Source: Setaria digitata
Taxonomy: Eukaryota; Nematoda; Chromadorea; Rhabditida; Setariidae
Assembly (NCBI GenBank): GCA_003640385.1
Contig: RCAB01000146.1
Span: forward strand, 62,001 to 126,000
Reading direction: 5' to 3'
Length of the DNA stretch: 64,000 nucleotides
How positions within the stretch are numbered: position 1 is the first letter of the stretch; each line of letters begins with the position of its first letter. Below the pieces are notes generated by a model. It was not told the origin of the DNA, did not search any database, and saw nothing but the letters and a program-made list of their open reading frames with translations. Of the stretch, positions 25,335-36,128 are shown in pieces. Position numbers and translations under genes: made by a program.

Positions 25335-27476
25335 TATGTGAGTATGTGAGTCTGCGTGTGTGGTGTGAATGAATGTGTACGTGTGTATAATTATTGCATG
25401 GCTTAATGCGGCTGTTCATCATCCATTGCGAATATTTCCCTTCCAGCAAGTTCAAGCCCAGCTGGCGGCGCTTCAAAATCTTGCTGCTATGTCACAAGCA
25501 GCTACGGCTGCTGCTACTACTGCCACGTTACCACCACAGTTGGCTCCAGCTACCGCAACATTACCACCATCGTTAGCTGCAGCTGCCGCAGCTGCGGCAG
25601 CTGCAGCTGCAGCCGGATCGACCGGAGCTAGTACTACTGGAACAACGCTACAGAATAACCGGAAACGTGCCTTGGAAGAGGAACAAGCTGCTGCTGCTGC
25701 GGCTGCCGCTGCTGGGCCATCAACGTCGCAACAGTTCGACCAGAATTCCTTTCTCCTAGCTGCTGCTGCTGCGGTACCAATTTTTCCGTTTGTTTCTTTC
25801 TTTCACACACACGCATCCTTTTTTCAGAGTGTCGCTCAAAAAAGAAAAAAAAAAAAAATCATACCTCTCCGACGGTTTTCCGGTACCGATGGTACCAATT
25901 TTCCAGTAAAGTGCCTTGGTACCTTTTTTTAGTTTTTTTATTTCTTTTTTGTTTTACGCCTTACTTTTGTCTGTTTTCGTTCAAATTTAACTTCTTTTTT
26001 TTTAATTTATTTGATGTTTTCTACAGTTAATTCTAGAGTTCCTTCCTTGTTTTTCTCGCATTCTTACACGATACTTTGTTACATGTTGTGTGCCTAAAAG
26101 CATGAAAAAGCTACCAAGGAAGAGAACTTCTTGTGCCGCCACCATCAAACTGCTTCGATTTTTCAAGCTAACTTTTTGTTTTCATTAATTTTTTGATTAT
26201 TTTAAACTACTTAATTTCCCAACGTATCACGAACCTTCGTATGAAAAATTCATGTCTGGTTCCAGGCAGGTGCTGTCCCATGCAAACGCCCAGCTGCTGA
26301 AAAAGGTGGTGTGCCGGTGTATGCAAATGGTGCTACAGCCCAACTTGCTGCTGCGGCTCAGGTGCCACAAGCTACCTTCAACCCGTATTTGATTCCCGGT
26401 ATCGGCTACATGCCAACTGTATCATGTAAGTATATTCTTTTTTTTTTTTTAGCCGCACTACTTCAGATTTTCTAAAATCTGATCACTTTCTGGTAGTGGA
26501 TTAACAATGAAGAAGGGTTATTCTTTTCACATTGCTGACTATTAATTTGTTCAATTCACTAGTTTTGTTTCTGATGTTCCTCTGGCTTAAAGTCATGAGT
26601 TCAACATGCAGTATGACCTAATGTTTATCGGTATGACTTCCCCAGGATGAGGTGAAGTGTCCAGGCAAGATTTAATGTGGGTAAATGCTTATTCTTTCTC
26701 TAAAAGTCGCCATTGATTTTGGACGATAATTTCCAAGTATCTCCTATTGTCTTTAACAGAATGAATGAATGCCTTAAGCTTTGTTCGAAACTGTCCTTTG
26801 GATTCATTATATTTCACAAATTGGTTTGTCGCTACTTTACTTTTCTCCTAAATTGTTGCACTGTGGGAGAGAAGATAAGCTACCAGTCATTATAGTGATC
26901 TACTGAAAAGCTTCCCATTTTTGCTATATAACAAATATATATTTTTCGTTTTTAATCATTACTATCATTAATTATTTATATTATTATCAATTGTTATTAT
27001 TATTTAGTGACTGTTCCTCTGGTTATTAAACTATTTATTATTCTTGGTTTAATTTTCAGCTATTATTATTTCTTAATTTTTATGATCTTCTACTGTTTGC
27101 TTTTATTATTGTTCTTGTTATTAATTATTATTATTTTATCAGTCATTTCTTCATAAGTAAAGAATTCAGTTGATGAAAATTATGTAATTTGACGTAGGAA
27201 GTCTATGGAAGAAAGTTATTTTTTACATTCAGAGTGAAACTAGTAAAGCACGGAGCTGTGACTCGAGTTGTACCTATCTATGTACGTTTAGTTATAATTT
27301 TTTTATAAGGGAGGTGATTGTGTTCTTGGAAGTGGGAAGACTATAGTACTATAATTACTTACTTTCCATAAAATCAAAAGAGGAAAGAAAACGCATGCCG
27401 CTATCGGTCTTCAAGCCAAAATGCTAATATTTTGTTTTACTTTTCAGTTAGTGGCCAGATTCCTCCACGTTTCTAA
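21077..27476 (+). CDS. mbl-1: Muscleblind RNA-binding splicing regulator (386 aa, 6 exons)
   Basis: Muscleblind proteins bind pyrimidine-GC-pyrimidine sites in pre-mRNA and control alternative splicing. The exons are 21077-21199, 21714-21836, 22867-23265, 25447-25773, 26266-26425 and 27448-27476; all junctions are in phase. The N-terminus MYDENSNAA resembles the C. elegans protein as I recall it, then comes polyalanine and [10 protein letters not shown]. One tandem CCCH pair follows: finger 1 uses C43, C51, C58, H62 and finger 2 uses C77, C85, C92, H96, both C-x7-C-x6-C-x3-H; vertebrate proteins carry two such pairs. [17 protein letters not shown] follows, then Ala/Gln-rich linkers, a KR-containing segment (KRPAAEK, possible nuclear signal) and a C-terminus ending SGQIPPRF. 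The start is the first ATG after an acceptor-like TTTCTAG at 21064. Alternative ends are likely: exons 4 and 5 both read on in frame into their introns. Confidence 0.95.
23266..25446 (+). other. Muscleblind intron 3 (2.2 kb)
   Basis: The longest intron of the gene splits the alanine-rich linker. It starts GTTAGT and ends CCCTTCCAG. No extra exon with matching phases stood out. Its 3' third contains the TA and TG repeat tract described separately. Confidence 0.8.
25277..25345 (+). repeat. TA/TG repeat tract in muscleblind intron 3
   Basis: An AT-alternating stretch (25277-25302) passes into about 12 pure TG units (25303-25327) and then degenerate TGTATG units. It lies on the transcribed strand about 100-170 bases before the exon 4 acceptor at 25446. 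UG repeats are known binding sites for TDP-43 and CELF-type proteins, so a splicing role is possible. Confidence 0.85.
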
Positions 27477-27539
27477 TGGTACTACAAAAAAAAAAAAAAA
27501 TTGTATTATCCAATACTACCACCCAAAAATCACCCGATT

Positions 27540-27663
27540 ACTATTACTACTACTATTGTACTATTATTATTATCTTTATTCCTACTATTACTATTACTGT
27601 CATAGAAATCAACAACAACAGCAACAACAACAGCAACAACAATAACAACAGCTACAACAACAG
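27540..27663 (+). repeat. Trinucleotide repeat tract after muscleblind stop
   Basis: About 60 bases of TAC/TAT/ATT triplets are followed by about 53 bases of CAA and CAG triplets, starting 65 bases after the muscleblind stop at 27476. The open frames across it (27421, 27476, 27530) are artefacts of the repeat. It is probably in the 3' UTR. Confidence 0.85.
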
Positions 27664-28807
27664 TTTCTTTCATGTTATACACATATTTTCTCGTTACACG
27701 CGCGGTTTGTGCTGCATTCTGTGATCCTTTTTGATGACGGTGATGTTCAAACATATTTAGTGTTGTTTTCTTATTTTTTATTTTGGCTTTCTTAAATTAA
27801 AGAATTCTTTTTTTCTGAATGATTTTTTTTTCGTAGTCAATTTTCACTGTTCCAATGTTTTTGTTGTGTGCATGTAGTTAAGAAATTTTTCTTCATCTTA
27901 ACAAGCATAGTGGCAGGCGGCTTTTTTCGCTCCCACTTCACATTCCAATTTTTCTCCCATGAATGAAAGAAATTTTTCAGGAATTTGAAATTAATTTTGA
28001 GAAGTTCATTTCATACGTTAGTAGTATCAGCAGAGCAACAGCAGCAGCTCGCCCAAAGTCGTTCCTCATTTTGGGAGTAGTGCTTGAAAAGCAAAAGTAC
28101 CTCAAAAAGGTAAAGTAATAATCGAGTACTTTTGGCCGTGAAGCATAATTTTTTAATACGTCTCTCCTACTCTTCTTTTTCCATATGCTTTGTCGCTTTG
28201 GGCAATGTGCTTTAACCATGAAACGAGGGAGGACTTTTGTGCCATTTTTTGAATTAACATTTATAAAAACGTAACTAACGCTAAGTTCAATTAGTAGCGG
28301 TAGTAGCAGTTTTTGCGTTGTTTTCTCGGTGCTTTGATTTTTTTTGCCAGTTTCCCTTTTCAAAAATTCCCCACTACAGCTTTCGACAATTTCTTTTAGC
28401 TTTTTTGCACAACGTTTTTAACTGCTAAATATTTTAGAAAGTTGCTCTGGAATTATGTTCTGCGGCAAAATGCATAAGTGGCCGAAATGCTTATTGCATT
28501 TGCAGCCTAAATTTTTTTCCCATATATTTCAGTTGTTTCGAAGTAACGTACGATTGTAGATATATATATATATATATGTTGGTTTAGGTTAGAGCTGCTA
28601 GTGGTGATGTAAACTGGAGAAATTATACGAGTAAGCTTAAGCTGTGCGGTATAGAAATCCAAAGCCTCTTTAGAAGTGGTTAAAAGCACATTATTACCGG
28701 GAAAAGAAAATTACTTGGTGCTGCTGGAAAAAAATTTTTCCCTGTGCGAAGAATTCGAAAAAAAAAAAAGGGGGAAAATACCGTCCAAAGCTTGCTTGCT
28801 GTTTTCA

Positions 28808-28808
<1 letters not shown>

Positions 28809-28832
<24 letters not shown>
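28809..28832. repeat. Long poly(A) run
   Basis: An uninterrupted run of about 23-24 A residues, with a second run of 13 A at 28889. No gene or retroposed body was recognised upstream, so these are recorded as homopolymers only. Confidence 0.9.
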
Positions 28833-28838
<6 letters not shown>

Positions 28839-31800
28839 TTCTGATATTTTGTTATGTTGTCAAGCTGGTATGTTGGAAATTTGATTTCAAAAAAAAAAAA
28901 AAGAAATACGAAACAATTCAACTAAATATTTTTTGCCCGCACTATATACTAACAATTTATTTCTGAGTAACTTCAGTTCTGAAAAACACGGGAATGATTC
29001 ATCGCAAATGTATTTATAGCACGTTGACCACGTGGGATATTATTTGCTAAGAAAATATCTGGTTTCAAAATCGTATATGCCTGTATGATGTGTTAGCATT
29101 ATTAACAGCTTGTTGTCAGATAGCAACAATGTTCGATGATATCACTAGTAGTTTAGTAGTTTTTTTTCAGCGATGATTTCAGTTCACTGATTAGCTAGCT
29201 AATCATGCTTCGGAAATTTTTGCCGGTATGCTGCTTGCATTGCTTTGGCCTTTTTAATCTGGATTGTGATTTTTCGTCGTAATTCTCTTAAAGGATGGAA
29301 ATTAAAAAAATAAGAGGGAGGGAAGGAGGGTATAGGAAGTATTTAATTACATTTGAATATACACAATGGGAAGTTTAATGATACGGTATAGAATTTCGAG
29401 AAAGTCAGGGTTTTTGTATGGATTTCATCCGACGAATTTGTCAAATTTCAAAAAAGATGTTCTTCATTAGCATTTATCCTTATAACTTCTTATGATTCTC
29501 GTATGTGAAAGTCAGTTCAATATGCGATTTTTGATGCATTTATCTCATTCAGAAATCAGTCCTTTTGGGAGTGGGATAAAAGGATGAAGTATAAAATGTT
29601 ATAGGAAAATAGACCTATCATATTTGCTACAAAAATTCCCTAATTAGATACACACAGTTTTATTTGCCATGTGAAGTGCAAATTACTTCCTCTTCAGTTT
29701 TTTGGCTTTATCTTCGCTATCTGTTCAACTTGAATTATTTTTATCGGAATTTGCTGCCAGAAGTAATTCCAGGCAAAGGGAAGTATTATTGTTCAGGCTA
29801 TAACTATGAGTCCATGACGACTGCTTTTTCATTTCTACAGCTGCTTTGAAGTATGTCTATTGCTCTACAAATAAGCGTAACCCATAGTTACAGGTTTTTT
29901 TTTCTTTATACTGGATAAATAATGTGCATGGGGAGTTTACGGATGATTGTAATAGGGTTCTAAGGAATATCAAGGTTATGTAGATTTCAGGACAGTTACT
30001 ATAAAACTTCGGTTTTCAGACCTTATTATGGTTGCGACCATTAAAGCCGTTTTGGTATCAGATGATATCCGATCAATTGGAGGAAATAAGTTTGTTGAAG
30101 GCTTTCGTTTGGTATGCATTCGTGTTGAAATGATGCTCAGTTTTGATTTACATCTTACGGTTTTTTAAAAAACTAATTGGTAGTTCTAATAAGCCTTCGA
30201 AGGTCACTGGAAATGGAATTGTGTCTTTAGCTTTTGCATAAAAATCTGACTGAATTCCTTGGCAGCTGAAATAGAGAAAAGAGCGTTTATCATTTATAGC
30301 CTGAAGTTTAGAAACCATTTTGTCCTTAAAACATTTTATTTTATACTTAGGGAATGTTAATGATAACAATAAGACGATAAGAGCCTATTGCATTGAGGAA
30401 AGGATTGAAAAGAATGACTTCTTCAACGTGCCGGTCGTTCTTGGCTGTCAATGTGCTCTCCATCTTTTTTCTACAGGAAACACGAACTGCGCAAACTGAT
30501 TTTTATGAATTTTTATCAGAACAACAAGAATCGTAATGTGATTTTGGTTTTTTAATAAGAAAGTTTGGTTGAGGGCTTTTTCAGTTCTTGATAAATTATG
30601 GTGTTGCTGTGCTACTGCTGGAAATCTTTGCTGTTAAACGAATATACTCGTCCTTATCCCTTCCCTGTTGAAAGGTAATTGTATGGATTTAGTTTGGAGT
30701 TGAAATCAGCAGAAATAGATTAGGCATTGGATTGGTAATTAACTTGTTTTACTTCTAAAAATTCTTTTGGAATGTATCGAAACTTTTACTGAAAAAAATT
30801 TTGGAAATTATTGTCCTTTAATCGTCCTTGCGATATTTTTGTAATGGAGGAGCAATTTATCAAGTTTCAGCAAAATTTCCGACGAAAAGAATGGAGGCAA
30901 GGACGAAATAGATCGGGAAGAAAGGGAACCTAAAATTTCATCCTTTTTCTTCCTATGCAGTCTGAATTTAGAAATCATTTCTAAAAAAAATGTGCAGTTG
31001 TTTCTTCATTTTACATTTCAAATGGATCTCTGTAAGAGTGCGGAAAACTTTCGAGGGAAAATTTGGAAGAACTGGTTTTTTTTTTTATGATTTTTAGGTT
31101 TCACATAAAAGAGGTTACATTTACATAAGCGATTCCTCTAAAAGTTTTCTAGTGTTTTTAACGCCGAAGAACTAGAAACGGTTTGTAACTTTTCGATCTG
31201 TGCTTGGGATTCTGATTTTTGTCTTTGTTCAAAATTCGTTGTATTTTGAATGGAAAATAATCGTTATTTATTTTACAGAATGAAATGATACAGCGTCGGT
31301 AATGCAGTTTCACAAAGAAGACACATCCTTCAGCTTGTAAAGAATGATTTATTCGTACAAGGGGAACTTGATCTTTCTCCTGATTTTCCATGTATTGTGA
31401 TTAGCGGAACAAAGCGATCGTGCTATTATTTTAATGGTAGTTGGGCTCAACGAAGAAACAAAGAAATTGTTGAGAGTTAATTCGAGAATGATTTTGACCA
31501 TCTCAAAAAATCTTTGCTACAGTTTGCGATACTTCTTCCATCTATTATTTCTGTCCTCAAACTTGTCGTGATGAAAGGTTGAAAGCAGTCATGAAGTTGT
31601 CTGCTGCGAAGATAAATAACAATAAATAAATTGTGCGGTAAGAATAGATAGAAAAATCTGAGATAAGCTCTGACATTAGGCAAAAAATATGAGTATTACT
31701 GGTGATTAACTTCAAAATCGTGCCTCATTTGTTTTTATCTACGAATTACGAGCAAAAGAATTATTGCGGATAATATATATTGATTAAAAAAATGAGACAA

Positions 31801-33797
31801 AGAAAGTTGAACTATTGTTGCTTTTATGGTTTGGTGACACTCTTGTGAGCTCTTTTCTGGGGAATGAAACAAATAGAATGACCGTAAATTAGGAACAAAT
31901 GCGAGTATGATTTTTATTTTTATTGCTCGCTACTATTATAAATCTCTTTTTTGTTACTTATTGTTATCTTTCTTGATTGTTAGTGTTACAATTCCAAGTT
32001 CTAGAAAAGGGATATGCCTGGCTCGTACATACCTTGTCATTCTCCGTGCAAGTTTTTCAGTTCTTTACAATCATTTCATATTAGCTCATATTTTAGGAAG
32101 TTAATAAAATACAAAGACTTTTGCTACCTTTGAATCGTTGGATGGTAAATCCTTTCACAAATTGGAGTTAGATAAGAATCTCTCATTTCATTCGCTGCTG
32201 GATGTGTTGTTAACAGTGCTTCAGAAAAATGCATAATTATACTCATCATGACTGCATGCTTTGAAGAAGCGAAAAGTTTCATTTGAAACTGATTAATGGA
32301 GTTGAAATTCTTTGATTCTTAGTCACACTTTTATAATTTAGAATAAATGAAAATGGTTGTTTCTTGACAATGTTAATATTTTGGTAAAATTGGCAGTTTA
32401 TAATCAATCCTCTATGAGAAGACTGTTCTATTTTTCTGAGTAGAATACATCCTTTACTGCTGGGAAATTCATTTTCTTACCTTTTTTTGGGACTTATAAA
32501 GTATATTGATACCAAAAGTAGTATAAGTTCAAATTATTGCTGCAGTAGATGATTCCCGTTACCGTAACCCATAAGACTCTAAATTTATTTTACTATTTTC
32601 ACTTGTGAAGTTTCTAACAATGGAACGTTTACAAATTCTATAATCTTTACACTCGTGTACTACAACAGAGGTCACTTTTCTGTAAGCACAAAGTAAGAAC
32701 TAGTTTTCATGAAATAGTGCAGAGTCAAAGTAAAAATTTTAACCGGAATTTTCTAAAAGGAATATAGAAGTGGCATGAGGAAATGCGTAAGTTTTCAAAG
32801 CTGAAGTTGTTGAATCATTTGATTTACGTTGTGTGTGTGTTTTGTGGATTCTTCATCAGATGCCTTCCTAAACCAAAAGTAGTCGCGTGGCACCATATGA
32901 TTAGTAAACAAAAAAGCTACCAAAACAATTAAGGAATTAAAATTGATAGAACAATTCGGCAATTTTTATAGGAGAAATTTCAACAAATTAAGAATGATTA
33001 TTTTTGGTAAAGAAAAGTATTTCCACGGTGCTGAGTATTGCATTTGTGATATGCGTTTAAATCACCAAATTACGGGATAATTCTGATGATAACATGGTAC
33101 GATACGACATAATCGATGTTGGGAAGAAGTCGTTTAAATTAATGTTACGAGTACAAATAATACAAGCACTGGAACTGAGGTTATCATCAAAACACCAGAC
33201 AGGCGTGGGAGAATCTGGCGGTTGAAGGAAGCACATCTCAGTAAGTGATTTGACAGTTTAAGAAATCTGGTAATCAGAAAATCTTTTACGCAATGTTAAC
33301 GAGGGATCTGAATCATCACGACTCGAGAATAATTTACCCCTATGACGAATCAATGATTAATTTTTCTTTTCAATTAAAGATTTTATTGCTTTGATATAAA
33401 TCGTGCTTTTCTAATATCTTTCTGTTCGTCAGATTATTCAGCTAAAAACTCTAAGAGTCCAAAACAAGGACTTTATTTCTTTGTTTTTTTAATAAAGATT
33501 GGACGATGAATAAGCCAATAACAACGAATCTAACAAAAGTTATTCCTTTGCAAAAAAGGTCAAATGATTAACCTGATGACACGCGGGAATTCCAGTATAT
33601 TTGACTGCTTTAACATATATCGATACTAACTTTGGATACTAACTTTCACTCATTTTCGAAACAAATTCTGGCTCTACATAAAGTGTGTCCATAATCCTGA
33701 AATTGAAATTTAAGTATTTCAACCTTCTAGACTTATACTATTGCAGCAAAATTCTTCACCGTTAGAAACCTAAATGTAAATATCATACACAAAAAGA

Positions 33798-35333
33798 TCA
33801 CTTCTTTCTTCCCCAGAGGCGAATATACATCGAAGCACCAGAAACAGCACTTAATCCAAGGGTCATTGGCAATAGAACTCCTCGACATGCATTAAGACCA
33901 ACTTTCCAGCGAAACAAATAACTGAGCCAATTATTTGTTTTTCTCAATTTCGGTATTGCATTACTGTCTCCTTGCAGTATAGCCTAATAACAAAGTATCG
34001 GTACTCAAAAACGGCAGTAGGAAACTTGCTAATAAACACTGAACATAAGAGAAAAGCTCAGATACATTGGGTTCAAATACCAAAGCTTTCCAAAAAACGC
34101 AAGAGCAACTTACAGCAGCTGCTGTTAAATATGGTGTAGAAAGCATCGGTAAGCAGATTCCACCCAGCAATGCAGTTGTTATGCTGCCCAAAATTAAGCA
34201 TGTGTTGCAGAGATCACCGTGACTAAAGATGAATTCAGACAAAATAAAAGTGCACTGACCTATACCTCTCTCTCTTTCCGATTTTTTTGCTAAACAAGTT
34301 ATTATTAGAATTTTCATCTCTGTCCCAGATACTGAAGTTTACAACATATTTTGCTCAAAAATTTCTGAGCAAATAATATTTTTCCTCCGAATTATTGTAA
34401 CGATTAATTCACCTGTAGAAATATCTGGATGCAGCGTTTTCATTGATACCAAAGTAAAAAAGAGCAGAGCTGTACAGAGCAATCATCCAGGTCAGTCTAG
34501 GGCACTTCCGCAAACTTTCTGCATACGGATGATTTGCATTTCCAAGAAAAGTGTAGGAATTGACACGAATTCCTCAATGAATAATGTCAAAAGTCCCACA
34601 TAAAGAGAAGGAAGTGAACTGGACAAATGGATCAGTAAAAAGCTAATGATACTCTTAAAAACGATGATATAATATGCTGTAATGTATCTCATACCAGTGA
34701 AAAGTTTTCCTTTTTCATATACAAATAAATGGAATGAAGCACGAAGGTCTAACCACCAGAAGAAAATAAACCGCACAAAGCCTATCACAGATGGTCAATT
34801 AATCATAGATTTACCGACTAAAATACCAGTGGTGCCACAAGCTATAAATGTAGCGTGAGCTGGCCAAAACACAGCCTTTTTTTCCATCTTAATCGGCCAC
34901 TCTTTAAAAATTTTTCGCAAATATTTTGTATCACCCGAAAACGATGAAATTACAGGAGAAGTAAGAAATAATGACGTTGATCTGAAAAGAAGACTTGATA
35001 AAATATGAACAAAAAACAAATCCTTAGCAACAGTTTTGGAAAAGCTATGTAATATCTTCAGGCATTTTGCTTTTTTTAATCATATTCTTTCTCACTTATA
35101 ACATTTGCATAAAGATATCTTATGAAATGATTTCGTTTCACATTATAGCTGTTACTCTACCAAAAGGAAAGGAGATAATATTATATAACTACCAAGTTAA
35201 TAAGTGCAATCGTGTTTCCCAACATAAAAACAAGTTACAACAAAAAAACCCACCTGATGTTAGATCCTGAGAACGAATCTTTACTGTTCACCAAAGAATG
35301 CCTCCATAAATCCACTGGATTTGATGTACTCAT
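33798..35333 (-). CDS. TMEM126-like mitochondrial membrane protein (233 aa, 5 exons)
   Basis: TMEM126 proteins are mitochondrial inner-membrane factors that help assemble respiratory complex I. The exons are 35333-35254, 34981-34815, 34572-34413, 34222-34114 and 33983-33798; all junctions agree in phase and give 234 codons with the stop. The best evidence is the exon 4 stretch HGDLCNTC.....S..T.L.GG...P followed by LTAAA, which parallels GDLDCETC...SGLTGLVIGG...P...LAA in human TMEM126A as I recall it. About four membrane segments are visible: WPAHATFIACGTTGILVG, WMIALYSSALFYFG, a Gly-rich one after the GDLCNTC motif, and GVLLPMTLGLSAVSGA. The length fits the family (195-230 aa). Acceptors are mostly TTTCAG, TTTAG or TTATTAG; the exon 3 acceptor ATTGAG is weak. 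Longer open frames at 34492 and 33961 read into introns. Mitochondrial location is inferred from the family. Confidence 0.75.
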
Positions 35334-36128
35334 TATCGCCACTTACACCATGTACTAATTAGGTGCGTGAAAAACTTGCAGTCGACGAAAGTTAAAAAAT
35401 CCTACTGAACAAAGAGAACTGTTCACACAACTATCCCACGTATGGCACACCACCGAATAGTGAACTAGGTTCACTGGATTGCTTCTGTTGTATCAGCAGT
35501 GCCATTTGGTATCACCAGAGTCATTTCGTCAAGAACTACTGTTATTGCAAGTGGACAGCCTACTTTGTCAGGTAATTACTTTGCGCCAGTCATTCAAGTA
35601 ACAATAACTGATATTTTACAACATTCAAACACAACGACAATAATGATTTACGGCAACTCCAGTGTAACAAAGGTAACTATTTAGAATTTATTCATTTAGA
35701 AGATGAATTTGAATATAATAGTGGCTTAAGTACATTCAGTAAAGATTTGTTAAACTATGGACATGAACCAACAGAGATGCACGATTAAATTAAAGTTAAT
35801 GGGTGTGTTGTTCGTCATTACTTCATTCATTTGTTGTAGCCCGATTCTTTCAATCAAAACCATTTGGTCTCTTGGTTCATTGAATATATAATTTTGGCAG
35901 TTTATAATTTACCGTTATTTCTGCTTGTTGTTTTGTTATTAGCTTTTGTTCTAGTTGTTGTTAACTGGTGCACTATTATCGTTTGATGTGATGAACTTCT
36001 TTAATGTCTACGTTCCAAATCGTCTAGTGTTCAAATAATAACAATACAATTAGTCTTATTTGCTTAAAATGTTTCAGAGGTTTCAACCAGGATAGTACAC
36101 GGTACCAGCATTGATACGAAATAAGAGG
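35334..36128. promoter_or_regulatory. Divergent intergenic region with possible alternative first exon
   Basis: The TMEM126-like gene starts leftwards at 35333 and a membrane-protein gene starts rightwards at 36129. The stretch 35469-35571 is open, ends in a good donor (CAG|GTAATT) in phase 1, and would join in phase to an acceptor at 36177 (ACGTTAG). It has no in-frame ATG, so it may be a 5' UTR or alternative exon. An acceptor-like ATGTTTCAG ends at 36076, 53 bases before the chosen ATG, and suits a spliced-leader site. Confidence 0.35.

Larger units (their letters stand above)
27477..33797. other. Muscleblind 3' UTR and gene-free region
   Basis: After the muscleblind stop come A runs, a TAC/TAT and CAA/CAG trinucleotide tract (27540-27663), a TA run at 28559-28577 and long A runs at 28809-28832 and 28889-28902. 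No exon chain was recognised on either strand up to the 3' end of the TMEM126-like gene. Part of this is presumably muscleblind 3' UTR, but no polyadenylation site was fixed. Minus-strand frames at 30148, 31158 and 31477 have no support. Confidence 0.5.

Noticed and set aside
27421..27754. Tyr-, Gln- and Val-rich frames after muscleblind exon 6
   Set aside because: They are translations of the TAC/TAT and CAA/CAG repeat in the 3' UTR.
33961..34317. 118-codon minus frame including the GDLCNTC motif
   Set aside because: It reads through introns on both sides; only 34222-34114 is coding in this model.
34492..34788. 98-codon hydrophobic minus-strand frame that looks like membrane protein
   Set aside because: Using it requires a 33-base intron, and the overlapping exon 34572-34413 in another frame joins both neighbours in phase and fits the TMEM126 pattern.
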